From Cannabis sativa (taxonomy: Eukaryota > Streptophyta > Magnoliopsida > Rosales > Cannabaceae), in NCBI RefSeq assembly GCF_029168945.1, contig NC_083602.1, positions 62,702,600-62,766,599 of the forward strand: a DNA stretch of 64,000 nucleotides. Direction: 5' to 3'. The notes beneath the pieces were generated by a model. It worked only from the letters and a program-made list of their open reading frames with translations. It did no database searches and was not told the origin of the DNA. Of the stretch, positions 24,411-36,936 are shown in pieces. The position numbers and the translations under genes are program-made. Positions within the stretch are counted from its first letter, which is position 1, and every line of letters starts with the position of its first letter.

Positions 24411-25502
24411 AACTCCCACTTAATATATAAACAAAAGGTGCATTTCAATTAATCTCAGAACATTGATATCCAGATCAAGTGTAGCATGTAGTATTGTCTT
24501 CGTAATAGGATCTGACAGGTTGTATACTATACAGCCTTTCTCCACTATTACATAACCTTAATCACAAAATCCTTTGATATTGTGAAATTCCTCTCTATAT
24601 GTCAACTCCTCTAGGGATACTAGATTCTTTACTTTCTAGCAACTACTTTTGTGTTAGTAAGGAAATAACACTAGTAGTTAATAAATTATTGGTACTATGC
24701 CAAAAAATGTATAGAACTTTCCATAGACTGAATAAGCATATTTTCTGCAACGTTAACATTCAGTCTCACTAGTAGAGTTAGAGAGTTTTTACACTTCTCC
24801 AAAATCGCTGCTCCACTCCCAGAGTAATCACCATCTCATCAGTAGACTTTCTAACACTAACACAAGTCTACAAACCTGATTTGGTGTAGTCTAAGAGAAT
24901 TAAAATACCACCCTTATCGACTAACATATAGTTCCATTTTTTGACCTTATGATCTACTTGATTGTCATCCAATGTTCTTTTCCTGGATTAATCTGATACC
25001 TACTCATTACTCCCACTCAACAGCAGGTGTCTGGTCTAATGCATAGCAAAGCATATTTGAGACCTCTCACTGTTGATCCTAAGGAATTCTTTCTTTGGCC
25101 TTTATCTTTTCTGGAATAGTTGAAAATTTTCCTTAGATAAATAAAATCTATATCTACAAGTCGAGAACCTTCTATAGATTGCCATTAGAAAAATGCTCCA
25201 ACATCTTACTAAAGTAAGTTGCTTGCACCAGAGTGAGTAAATTACTAGGTATACCATAAGTCACATGTTTAGACAAACTCAAACCTATACTACTAGGAAC
25301 AGGAAGTTTTGTTAAGTCCATTAAATAGACTTATTTAAAAAAAAAAAAATCCTTTCTTGTCCTTGTAATAGAAAAGTTGTAGTTACTCCATGTGAATGGT
25401 TTTAACCATAGTCCTCTTGGCTTTGCTTCTTAGTTCCTTATTCTCACTATCCATTACTTGTTTAAACTAACAATGGATTTTTATCACAAGTGTCTTCCAA
25501 GT
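24411..25502 (-). pseudogene. pol: Decayed copia pol (RNase H/RT end)
   Basis: No ORF survives, but the nucleotide sequence tracks the 3' part of pol at 53986-54700. CTTCTCCAAAATCGCTGCTC at 24797 matches the site near 54358. The stretch around 24985-25065 (CCAATGTTC, CCTGGATTA, CTGATACCTACTCA) matches 54540-54620. The polypurine tract AACTCCCACT follows LTR1 directly. The order is the same as in the intact copy, with many substitutions and indels. The SIRE-like element inserted at 25502/25503. Confidence 0.75.
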
Positions 25503-25962
25503 TGTAAAGTCCTTTTTTGGCAAGTTAGTTGACAAAATAATTTTTCCATTTATGGTAAGATTGCTATGCATTCATATTCAATTTCTTGCCTTATAAATTC
25601 GGATTGTAGTTGCTCTTTTCCTTGTTTGGAAAGTTGCACTTTCAGCTGAACTTTCCTTTGTTGAAATCTTCTCAAAAGAGAAGGAATTCTCTTTTGGAAA
25701 GTTTTCTTTTTTAGGGAAACTTTGATTATTGCCTCTTCCTTATTGATTTCGATTGTATCTTGATACAATCAGAATATCTAATCTGTTTTTGGCAGGAATC
25801 AAGCATTGATAGAAGATGGGACCCGATTTTAGCAAGTTTCCCGTTTTTGTCAGATCTGCTGCGTCAGCATCCGATTCTGATGTAGCAGATCGTGTTTTCT
25901 TAGGAAAGTTTTTGTATAGCTGCTTATTCGAACTTGTGGTTGCCTCTTTGGTTTCTATGTTC

Positions 25963-25970
25963 TATAAATA
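25963..25970 (+). promoter_or_regulatory. TATA box of SIRE-like 5' LTR
   Basis: TATAAATA followed by GAGCC. The same box is at 42025-42032 in the 3' LTR. Transcription would start about 30 bp downstream, placing the hairpin array in the RNA leader. Confidence 0.7.
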
Positions 25971-26202
25971 GAGCCTAGAGAGCAACCATTCGAATTAACT
26001 CTTCCATTAATCATTTTTTGCATTTATCTTTTTGAGAGAAGAGTGTTTCTTTGTTTTGTGAGAGCCTAGTTGTTCATCTAGGTTCTAGTTGTTCTATTTC
26101 TGTTCTTACTCTGTCCTAGAGGTTGTGAAGAACTACTTGACTTAACAAGAGATTGGTCTTCGAGAGAAGACTTGATAAAGCCTTACTTCGGGAGGAAGTA
26201 AG

Positions 26203-28093
26203 TGTTGGGTTTTATGCCTTAAATAAAACTCATTTCAGTATAATCAGATTTACTTATTAATATAGATCAGAAATAACATTTAATGTTGCATGGTTCACAT
26301 GATTTATTTCATGATTATATGTACATAATGTATCAATTCATCTGAAACCCTTTTCACATACTTGATCCTGTTTATTCTGCCGTCAACACATTGGAAAGTA
26401 AACATGACTATGTGAATAAAGTTTCCTAGATTTATCAGACATAGGGTTTTACTGATATGATAATCTACAACAGAGTTTAATTGCATTTGGAGAAGTGCTA
26501 TGTTCTTTCCAGAGCATTGGTTAAAGTAAAGCTCAGGTTGGATGCATGGAGTATGCATGGGAAGGGACCGATATTGAACTTTGACTTAGATTTATTAAAC
26601 TTACCGTAATATCTATTCAAGTCAATATCGCCTAGTTGATCCTAGATCAAATGTTCTTAATCCTGTTATGATTAGGCTCAATCTTGAAAGGCTATTCGTG
26701 TTCTTTGATTTGTTAGTTAAGCCTACTTTTAGGTCAGGGTGATACGTACATTTTGGGAACACGGTAGTGCAATTGAGTGGGAGCGCTAGCATAAACATGG
26801 AATCTATAGCTTCTATCTAGCGAATAGTAAGCAAAGGATGATCTCCTTCGAGCTTGACCAAATGAACATAAATGGTGGAGTACTCATTTCACATAAGCTG
26901 AAATATCATTTATACGGGGTCAAGTGTTTTAAGGAATAAATACATTGTAGGGTGTAACGGTAATTTAATCCCTTTACAGTGTAGATCATTCATATAGAGG
27001 ATCATTGATCACATTAGGATTATAACAATGGATAACTAATGATGTGTCTATATGGTGGAACATATAGAGCATTCTATATACTGAGAGTGCAATTCTAAGT
27101 TCTATGTGTGGATTCAACGAAGAATTAATAAGTTGTGAATTTTAGTGCTAAATTCTTGATCTACTTATTGGAAGCTCGGTTATATAGACCCATGGTCCCC
27201 GCACTAGTTGAGATAATATTGCTTGTAAAACTCATATAATTGGTTTTGATTAATCAATTATAATTCTCAAATTAGACTATGTCTATTTGTGAAATTTTCA
27301 CTAAGTAAGGGCGAAATTGTAAAGAAAGAGTTTTAGGGGCATATTTGTTAATTATGATACTTTGTATGGTTCAATTAATAAATATGATAAATGACAATAT
27401 TATTTAATAATTATTTATAGTTATTAAATAGTTAGAATTGGCATTTAAATGGTTGAATTAGAAAATTGGCATTTTTGAGAAAATCAGATGCAGAAAAGAT
27501 AAAACTGCAAAATTGCAAAAAGTGGGGCCCAAATCCACTAGTATAGGGCCGGCCACTTTTATAGGAATTTACCTCTGATATTTTCATTACTTTAATGCCA
27601 AATAATTCAAACCTAACCCTAGTGGAATGCTATAAATAGATAGTGAAGGCTTCAGGAAAATTACACTTTTCTTCTGACACTTCTGATTCAGAAAAACCTG
27701 AGCCTTCTCTCTCCCTATCTGGCTGACCACTCTCTCTCTCTTTCTTCCCTCTTAAATTTCGAAATCTTAGTGATTATAGTAGTGCCCACACACAGAAAGC
27801 AATACCTCAATCATAGTGAGGAAGATCGTGAAGAAAGATCATCAGCAAAGGAGTTTCAGCATCAAAGATTCAGAGAAAGAGATCTAGGTTCAGATATTGA
27901 TAATGCTCTGCTACAGAAAGGAATCAAGGGCTAGATATCTGAACGGAAGGAGTCATATTATTCCGCTGCACCCAATGTAAGGTTTCCTAAACTTTATATG
28001 TGTTTATTTCATCGTTTTAGAAAGTTCATATTTAGGGTGTTAATAAACATACTTGTGAGTAGATCAAAGATCCTGGTAAAATAATTTCCAACA
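26203..28093 (+). repeat. Solo LTR of copia family A inside the SIRE 5' LTR
   Basis: This 1,891 bp LTR in plus orientation (TGTTGGGTTTTATGCC ... TTTCCAACA) is flanked by GTAAG at 26198-26202 and 28094-28098. The uninterrupted SIRE 3' LTR shows the empty site at about 42260. It therefore inserted after the SIRE element and then lost its internal region by LTR recombination. Confidence 0.95.
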
Positions 28094-28527
28094 GTAAGCA
28101 CTTGGTCTTTGGGAGAAGACTTGTTGAAGCCTTACTTCGGGAGGAAGTAAGCACTCACACTTCAAAGACGAAGGGAGTTCGGGCTTCAAGGTGTTTCAAG
28201 AAGTCAGATTCATAAAGTGGATTACAAAGGATTGCGGCAATACTTTAGAGGGAGTCTAAACTTGTTTAAGTCAATTGTCTTTGTAATTTTGATACTTTAT
28301 TAATTGATTTCATTCTCTGGGCGTTGCCCCGTGGACTAGGAGTGTTCGTGAGAACACTGATACCACGTATAAATCTCTTGTGTCAAGTTATTTATTTTTC
28401 TGCAAATATTTTATATTCTACCTGTTCTGTTTTGCTGTAGCAGAATTACTTTCTGCTGCTGCAAACACTTACAGTTTTTATATTTTCTTATATACAACTG
28501 ACATTTGCAAAAACACGGTTTTTCAAT

Positions 28528-28539
28528 TGGTATCAGAGC
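28528..28539 (+). other. Primer-binding site (initiator Met tRNA) of SIRE-like element
   Basis: TGGTATCAGAGC starts two bases after the LTR end. It is the standard plant copia primer site. Confidence 0.9.
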
Positions 28540-28585
28540 GGGACACTAAACTCTTAGTGTGGTCCTATAACGTTTTTGTGTTAAA

Positions 28586-31500
28586 ATGTCATTTTTTGCA
28601 GAAGGAAGTTCTATTTCTAGACCACCGTTGCTTAATGACTCTAACTATCCTTATTGGAAAGTTAGAATGAGGGCCTTCATCAAATCTCAAGATGAGAAAG
28701 CTTGGAGAATGATTTTATCAGGTTGGTCTCTTCCAGTTGAGACAGATTCTTCAGGTAATACTACGATAAAATCTGAACTGGAATGGTCTATTGAAGATGA
28801 TAAACTTTCTGCCCACAATAGCAAAGCCTTGCATGCTATCTTTAACGGTGTAGGTGAGGGTTACATTAAACTTATATCATCTTGTGATTCTGCTAAGGAA
28901 GCTTGGGAGATCCTTCAAACTCAGTTTGAGGGAACTTCTGATGTAAAAAGATCTGGATTTATCATGCTTCAAACTAAATTTGATGAGCTTAGAATGTCTG
29001 ATAATGAAACCTTAACTGAATTCTATGAAAAATTATCTGACATTGCTAATGAATATTTTGCTCTTGGTGAAAAGCTTGATGACTCTGTTCTTGTGAGAAA
29101 AATTGTTACAGTACTTCCAGAAAGGTTTGATACTAAACTTTTGGCAATGGAGGAAGCTAAAGATTTTAGCACTATGAAGGTGGAAGAATTGATGGGTTCC
29201 TTACATACTTTTGAATTAAATCAATAGATTAAACAAAAGGACAAACCCAAATCCATTGCTGATAAAGGTAAAAGTATTGCTTTGAAAGTTGTTGACAATG
29301 AAAATTCTGATAGTGAATGTGATGATGAGATTGCTTTATTAACTAAGAATTTTCAGAAATATATGAAAAATATGGGAAATAAAAAGAAAATTTCGAAAGG
29401 TTCAAAAGATAATACTTTTATTAAACCATCTGTCTCTAACAAAAAGGGAATTCAGTGCAGGGAATGTGAAGGTTTTGGGCATATTCAAGCTGAGTGTGCA
29501 AACACCTTGAAAAAGAATAAGAAAAGTTTCAATGTCACTTGGAGTGATGATGAAACCGAAAGTAATGAAGATAATTCTGAAAATGTTGCCCTAACTTCTG
29601 TTATGACTAATGTGTTGTGTGATTCACAGGTGAAAGCTAGATTGGTATGTTTGAATAATACCACCGAACAAGAGGAATCAGATTCAGATGAGTCTGAAAT
29701 CTGTGAAGAGTCTCTTGCTGAATCATCCAAAGTCATGTATGAAAAATGGATTCATGTTGCTTCTGAAAATAGAGAGTTGAATAAATTAAATAAAAAATTG
29801 TCTCATCAAATTGAATTGTGTGAATTGAAAATAAAAGAGTATGAGACAAATGTTTGTGATAAAGATGAAAAAATCACTCTCTTAAAAAGGGAACTTGAAA
29901 ATTTTAAGAAAAAATTTCAAATGCTTAACCCTGGATCTTCTATTTTTGAAAAAGCCCAGAATGCAGGTCAAAGAGGTTTCGCAGGCCTTGGATCAAATGG
30001 GATGGAAAGTTCTGGAGTCACTTAGTTTGTAAAATCTAGTGTTCCAACGAAACATTCTGAGGCTACAAAGTCTGCTGCAACAGTTTCACAGCCTGTTGTG
30101 GCAAGAGTTGTTTCTGATGCTGCAAAATCTTTAGGATTTTCGAAAAGAGTAAGATCTCAGGTAAAAAGATTTGTTCCTACTTGTCATTTTTGTGGTAGAA
30201 AAGGACATATCATACCTAAAGGTTTCACGTTGAAAAATCTGTTTAAAACAAATTATTTTGATAATTTGGAAAAATCTCAAAAGAAACATAAAGGTTTGAA
30301 ACAAATATGGATGAAAAAGAATTGTCTAGCTGGTTTTTCTGATAAAACTGCTGCATCTCAAATGTGGTATTTTGACAGTGGTTGTTCTAGACATATGACA
30401 GGTGACAAGGATTTTTTGACCAACATTCGGCCCATGCAATGTGGAGAAGTCACGTTTGGTAATGGCTTATCTGGAAAAGTTGTTGGTATGGGAACTCTAA
30501 ATTTTGAAGGGATACCTAGACTGAAAAATGTGATGTTGGTTGAAGGACTGAGGGCTAATTTACTTAGCATCAGTCAAATTTGTGACCAAGGGTTTACTGT
30601 TTCATTTGATAGTGATCATTGCTATGTTCTGAATGATGATAATGAATGTATCTTGCAAGGATTTCGATCCAATGATAACTGTTACTCTCTAAGCCCTGTG
30701 TTTACTTGTCATTCAGCTATCAACAACACCACAGATCTGTGGCATGCCAAGCTTGGGCATATTAATTTTAAAAACCTGAAAAAATTGTCAAATGCACGTA
30801 TTGTTCGAGGACTTCCCAAGCTTGGTAAGGAAAGTGTTGGTAAGTGTGAACCGTGTCAACTTGGGAAGCAATTAAAAATCACTCACAAGCCTGTGTCTGA
30901 TATCAATACCTCAAAAGTATTGGAATTGCTTCACATGGATCTTATGGGTCCAATCCAAGTTGAAAGTTTGAATGGTAAACGATATATCTTTGTTTATGTT
31001 GATGATTTCTCTCGTTTTACTTGGGTAGATTTCTTAAGAGAAAAGTTTGACACTTTTGATGCTTTTAAAACTCTCTGTCTGAGATTAAGAGTTGACAAAG
31101 GTTGTAATATTGGGAAAATTGTTCGAATTCGAAGTGATCATGGTAAGGAGTTTGAAAATTCTGTGTATGATGATTTTTGCAAGTCTACAGGTATAACCCA
31201 TGAATTTTCAGCTCCCAAAACTCCTCAACAAAATGGAGTTGTTGAGAGGAAGAATCGAACATTGCAGGAAATGGCAAGAGTGATGACAAAGCGCTTATGG
31301 GCTGAAGCTATTAACACAGCTTGCTACATAATAAACAGAGTGTTTATTCGTCCAGGTACCTCAAAGACATCTTATGAAATCTGGAAAGGTAAGCCCCCCA
31401 ATGTAAGTCATTTTCATGTTTTTGGATGTGTGTGTTATGTTTATAGAGATCGTGAGCATATTGGTAAATTTGATGCTAAAAGTGATGTTGATGTGTTTAT

Positions 31501-33442
31501 TGGATATTCCTTAAACAATAGAGCTTATCGTGTTTATAACATGAGAACTCAAACTGTTTTGGAATCAGCTAATGTGGTTGTTGATGATTTTAAAGATTTT
31601 TCAGAATTTTCCACAGAAGCCAAGATAGATAGTCTCATGGATGCTCCTCCAGAAGCAGCAAAAGCAGATCCTGATGCAGCAGAACCCATTTCTGATGCTG
31701 CAAATGACGAATCTGCTGCTGCAACTGAGACTGGAGAACCAGAACCGTCTATCTTGACTCATCCAAACATCATCACTGATTCTATTCAGAAAGAACCAAG
31801 CACCAGAGTCAAATTGAATCATCCAAAAGATCTCATTCTTGGAAATCCTGAAGAAAGCATGGTAACTCGCAGAAGGTATGTTAATTTGATCAGCTTTCTT
31901 TGTTTTGTTTCTCAATATGAACCGAAAAATGTGAAGGAAGCCATGACCTTTGAGGAATGGCTCAATGCAATGCAAGAGGAACTCAACAAATTTGTTCGCA
32001 ACAAGGTATGGATTTTGGTCCGAAGACCAAAAGGTATAAATGTAATTGGAACAAAGTGGTTATTTAAAAATAAAAGTGATGAGTTCGGTACAATTGTTAG
32101 AAACAAGGCTCGTTTGGTGGCACAAGGGTAAACACAGGTAGAAGGTATTGATTTTGATGAAACTTTTGCTCCTGTTGCAAGATTAGAATCAATTCGTTTA
32201 CTTTTGTGTATTGCTTGTATTTTGAATATTAAATTGTTTCAAATGGATGTAAAATCTGCCTTCCTAAATGGTATTTTGAATGAGGAAGTTTATGTTGAGC
32301 AACCAAAAGGATTTGAAGATCCTCAATTTCCAGACCATGTGTACAAGCTTGAAAAAGCTTTGTATGGTCTGAAACAAGCTCCTCGAGCTTGGTATGAAAG
32401 GTTAACTCAATTTTTACTTTCTCATGATTATCAAAGAGGTAGTGTTGATAAAACTCTTTTCATCAAGCATATAAAATCTGATTTTATCATTGCTCAAATT
32501 TATGTTGATGATATAGTTTTTGGTTCTACATCTAACCATGAAGTGCAGGTTTTTGTTGATCAAATGAAAAGTGAATTTGAAATGAGCATGGTTGGTGAGC
32601 TTACTTTCTTTTTGGGTCTTCAAGTGAGACAAATGGAAGGAGGTACATTTGTATCTCAAAGTAAGTATGCTAAGAATCTTGTCAAGAAATTTGGTCTTGA
32701 ATCGGCTAAGCAGGTAAGTACTCCAATGAGCAGCACATTGAAATTGTCAAAAGATGAGAATGGAGTAAAGGTAGATACTACACTTTATCGTAGCATGATT
32801 GGAAGTCTTTTGTATTTAACTGCTAGTCGTCCTGATATTAGTTACAGTGTGGGAGTTTGTGCTAGATATCAAAGTAATCCTATGGAATCTCATGTATCAG
32901 CTGTGAAAAGGATTATTCGATATGTTAATAGCACTCTTGATTATGGAATTTGGTACTCGAAAGATACTAATTCTAATCTTGCTTGTTTTAGTGATGCAGA
33001 TTGGGCAGGCAATGCTGATGATCGAAAGAGCACAAGTGGAGGGTGTTTCTTTCTTGGGAATAATCTTGTATCTTGGCATAGCAAGAAACAAAATTCCATT
33101 TCTTTGTCCACTGCCGAAGCTGAGTACATAGCTGCTGGGAGTTGTTGTACTCAACTCTTATGGTTGAAACAAATGTTGATTGACTATGGATTTGAATTGG
33201 GTGTTTTGACTATCTTTTGTGATAACACTAGTGCCATAAATATTTCCAAAAATCCCGCTCAACATTCTAGAACAAAGTACATTGATATAAGGCATCACTT
33301 TATCAGGGAACCTGTTGAAAATAAATCTTTGCAATTAGAATATGTTGATACTGAAAAATAATTAGCTGATATTTTCACAAAGGCCCTAGATGCAAGTCGC
33401 TTTGACTCCCTCAGAAATTCTTTGGGAGTTTGCATTGTTTAA
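28586..33442 (+). pseudogene. gag-pol: SIRE-like gag-pol, one frame broken by four stop codons
   Basis: The ATG at 28586 opens gag (MSFFAEGSSISRPPLLNDSN; UBN2-like core; zinc knuckle CRECEGFGHIQAEC near 29455-29500; coiled region near 29760-29910). A second knuckle near 30180 (CHFCGRKGHI) has Gly where its last Cys is expected. Then follow protease (DSG at 30374-30382), the GAG-pre-integrase zinc motif (LWHAKLGH ... CEPC), integrase (HMDLMGP, RSDHGKEF, NGVVERKNR), RT with YVDD at 32501-32512, and RNase H (FSDADWAG; STAEAEYIA). The same frame runs to the TAA at 33440-33442. Four in-frame stops break it: TAG 29225-29227, TAG 30023-30025, TAA 32129-32131, TAA 33359-33361. There is no frameshift, so decay is by point change only. 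Confidence 0.93.
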
Positions 33443-34467
33443 ATTTTTCTTGTTCATAATTTTGTACAATATTGTTATGTGATTCTTCTCTAGCTTTTAA
33501 TCTCCTTTCATTGTATTTTGACAAATCATGTTTATGCTTTTGGATTATAATTAGTTAGGATCTCATTCTTATCATACTTTGTGATGTTGTGTTAAAAGGT
33601 TCATGTTACTCTTTATTTGTGTCTAGGATTAAATAATGTACTTATACAGAGTTGAGCAATTTTTGTTTCAGTCTTGTCAGGCCCCTTGCTGGAATAGAGC
33701 TACCCATACTGAGGTGTGAAAGCCATCTGTTGAGTAAGCTGGAACATTGTAATTAGCAACTATGATGAGGATGCACTACCATAGAAAAGGGCTACCTTCA
33801 GTATGGTGTGATAGCATCCAATTGCGGGATCAAATTGAAAAAGGCAAAAATGAAAAATCTTGCCAAGGACAATGATCCTATTTTCACTGCACACACTTAT
33901 GTCTGACAAGTGTGTTCAAATTTGTAAGTCTCCTCTATTAAAATTAAATTGATAATCCTGGTTCACAATTTTTAGTAACATGCATATCTTTTTCCTCCAC
34001 ATCAATTAAGTATGATTTATTCCTGAGATACTAATTAGTTATTTTCCTTAAAAGCATAACATGTATTTTATTTTGTCAATTGTCAATGATATTTGATTAC
34101 ATTGCTTGTTTAGAATCACATATATTTATTGTACACATTGTATTTTATTTTCGGTTTTACTTAAAAATAAATAAAATAATAAAAAAAAAGAGGGAGGCGT
34201 GTGACTTGTTTCATGGGCTAAGGAAATTTTGTGCTTAAATAGTAAGTATCAACATTTATTCTTCCTTGATTTATTTTGATATGTTTCCATTTAAAGATTG
34301 ATCTTTTATATGGTAATGTGTCTTTAATCTTGAAAGATTAACTTATTTTTGGAAATATTGTTGGCAAGTCTAGTTTCCTTTTATTTGTTTTTTTTTTTAA
34401 AAAAAAAAAAAAAGAAAGGAGTTGAGAAGTGGGCGGTTTCCTTTTATGTGTTCATGGGCTGGCGGTT
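33443..34467 (+). other. SIRE spacer between pol and the nested insertion
   Basis: About 1 kb of AT-rich sequence without an ORF of note. It contains poly-T/poly-A runs near 34386-34416. With 39538-39684 it forms the roughly 1.2 kb spacer between pol and the env-like ORF of the undisturbed element. Confidence 0.75.
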
Positions 34468-35800
34468 TGTTAGGTTATTTTTAGTATTAATTTTAGATTA
34501 AGTTTAGTATATTTTTAATTGAGTTTTAATCATGTTTGGAGCATTTTTACGCTTGGTATCTTTTATTTTTGCAGATTTAAAATAGAAGAAGATTAGAAAA
34601 ATATCAGAGAAAACGATGTGAAAAAAGATAAAAATATCTCACAAATATCATGATATTTAAAATAGAGAAAATTGTGCAAGAAAATAAAGCTAAAACTTCA
34701 AGCCTGAATTCGACGGTGTTCTGTTTAGATTTTGGAAAAAATTAAAACATGAAAGTTCTAGATCTCTCTTTTATCTTTCCGGAACATCTTGAATCGTCCG
34801 ATTCCAAGCAATATTAAGAGAGTTATGGCCAAAATACTATCAGTCAATGCAGAAAAAAATATCTCGTTTGAGGTTTCCCAAAAATTTAAATCCGAATGGG
34901 AATTTAAATATTGCGTTTTTTTCCATATTTTTAGGCCTTCAATGCCTATATAAAGGGAAGAATGGAGTTGATTTCAGGAAGCAATCTCAGAGAGAAAAAG
35001 TGAGAGTTCAGATACAGAGTAGAGAGATCAGCTGCAATATTGAAGACATACTGCTCAGGGTTTTTCAGCATTCTTCTTTTCTTCTCTTCTGTATTTTTTC
35101 CATCTCTTTTCTATCAGTTAATGTGTGTATTTGTGCTTCAATGAACATGAGTAACTAAACACTTTAATTAGGGTTAGATGGATATTGTTTAACATTGTTT
35201 ATGGTTTTAATATGATTTATTTTCCCCCTAATTTCTATGTATTCTATTTTATTTGTGCTTAATTACTTTTAATTGCCTGATCACAATTAACTGTTTATGA
35301 TTTTGATGCGAGATCTGAGAAGTGAGTGTCAAATATGCTATAGTAGAATAGAATTGAATTTCGATATAGGACGAGAGTACCTATATGGTTTAGATAGCTT
35401 ATAGGGTTTCTGTGTTTAATGCCTGTTGCATGTTAAATTTATCACGAGAGTAGAAAGTTTACATGTAGTTGAGGTTTATATATCTGAGAAGACTATAAAT
35501 TACCTTAGTAAACCTGCTATTGCATAGGAATTAATATTAGGAAAATAATCATATTAAGCCATATTCAATAAAAACAATTGAAATCAACACCCTAGTTTAT
35601 TAACTATCAATTTTCTCGAATCGTTGCTTCCAACTATTTTTCTTATACTTCATTGTTTTTCCTATCTTTTATTTAATCAAATAGGAGTAAAAGTTTAATT
35701 TTAACGTACTTAACTCCACTCCCTGTGGGATCGACCTCACTCCTAGTGAGTCTACTACTTGAAACGATACGTACACTTGCGTGTGCTAAATATCGCAACA
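34468..35800 (+). repeat. 5' LTR of non-autonomous gypsy element
   Basis: It begins TGTTAGGTTATTTTTAG and ends AATATCGCAACA. TATATAAA lies at 34947-34954. A 103-codon ORF here recurs in the 3' LTR only because the LTRs are copies. Confidence 0.93.
34947..34954 (+). promoter_or_regulatory. TATA box of non-autonomous gypsy LTR
   Basis: TATATAAAGGG is kept in the other LTR at 38677-38684. Confidence 0.65.
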
Positions 35801-35806
35801 AGTTTT

Positions 35807-35824
35807 TGGCGCCGTTGCCGGGGA
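35807..35824 (+). other. Primer-binding site of non-autonomous gypsy element
   Basis: TGGCGCCGTTGCCGGGGA lies six bases after the LTR end. It is identical to the Athila-like primer site at 11651-11668 on the other strand. Confidence 0.9.
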
Positions 35825-35988
35825 GTGATAGTTAATATTATTAAAAATTAAAATTTTTTCTAATTTGGTTTTTCTTTTTAGTTTTAGTATTAATTTTGTT
35901 GTTTCAATTTATCTTTTTAGTACTAATTTAGTTTTATTTTATTTTACTAATGTTTTATTGATGAGCTTGACCTGCAAGATAAATTCAG

Positions 35989-36936
35989 ATGCTATATCTT
36001 GAGGATTTTGCTCAACAACATAATGAACCATTCTATTCTGCTTGGAGGAGATTTAAAGAGTATGGAGAGAGATGTTATCCCACTTTCTCAAGTGGGTGTT
36101 TTACGTGGCTCTTTTATAATGGACTTAATAATGAAACAAGAAGCTGGGTTGATTATGGAGCAGAGGCAACTGGAGCACCTCTATTAATGAGAGGCTATGA
36201 TGTAATAAATCTGTTAAATAACATGGCAGATTTTGATTACGACTGGCATTGGGATCCATCACTTCAGGGTTGGAGTCACCAATACCCACCTTATTGCCCA
36301 AATTCATCCCAACAATCTGAAAAGGAGGAGCAACTACTAGCACTTATGCAATCACTTTCAGGAGAGATTAATCGCTTAACAGACATGGTGAGATCCTTAT
36401 GTGATAATTTAGTAGCTCATGATTCAGAATGTAATAACTCCAATAATGAAAGTTATGAGAGTTATTGCTACAATGAAGAAGGGTCATTAGTTGAATACAA
36501 GGAAGATAATGAGCCTACAATTGAAGATCAGGATCCTTGTGAAGAGGAACTCATTGAATATGAAATCACAAGTGAGGGTATGAATAGCCAAGTGGAGAGT
36601 GAGCAACAAGAAGAAGGTTTGTTAGATGAAAGAGTAGATACTGTGACATAGGAAGATGAGAAAGCACATGACATCATTGATTCGACCTCATCAATGATAT
36701 TGACTAATAAACCACCAATGAATCCATATATTTCATCAACACCATATTACATCCTCTGCGAGCTACGAAAGGCTTCTCCCCAAGCTCATCATCCAAAGTC
36801 TTATGTTGTTGGTATTGACTTTGATTCAAACTCATCGCTTGCCAAGCTTGAAGGCAAGTACAATAACAATTTTCAAGTTGTCTTGCATGACGCTTATTAC
36901 GGGCATCAACCGCTTATTGATGTGGCACCCAGGTAA
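35989..36936 (+). pseudogene. Gag-remnant ORF of the non-autonomous element, one TAG stop
   Basis: The frame from 35989 shows a run that aligns with the C-terminal half of Athila gag: FAQQHNEPFYSAWRRFKEY and WLFYNGLNNETRSWVD correspond to the [19 protein letters not shown] and [16 protein letters not shown] parts of the gag at 10682-11527. A Glu/Ser/Asn-rich acidic region follows, then a TAG at 36649-36651. The frame stays open after it for another 95 codons to a TAA at 36934-36936. No zinc knuckle and no enzyme domains are present. The final stop sits inside a near-perfect splice donor (CAG|GTAAGT at 36930-36938). The product may be a packaging or decoy protein; function unknown. Confidence 0.75.

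Larger units (their letters stand above)
25503..28525 (+). repeat. 5' LTR of SIRE-like element (split)
   Basis: It starts TGTAAAGTCC, ends CGGTTTTTCA, and is interrupted by a 1,891 bp solo LTR. A TATAAATA box lies at 25963-25970. Downstream, in the transcribed part, come hairpin-forming repeats at 26156-26202 and 28094-28165. The initiator-Met primer site follows at 28528. Confidence 0.93.

Noticed and set aside
34847..35158. A 103-codon ORF with a hydrophobic end, repeated at 38598-38888
   Set aside because: LTR sequence downstream of the TATA box; preserved because the LTRs are young copies, and no known domain is visible.
36694..36936. A separate gene after the gag remnant
   Set aside because: Same frame as 35989-36651 with only one TAG between, so it is the continuation of the same ORF.
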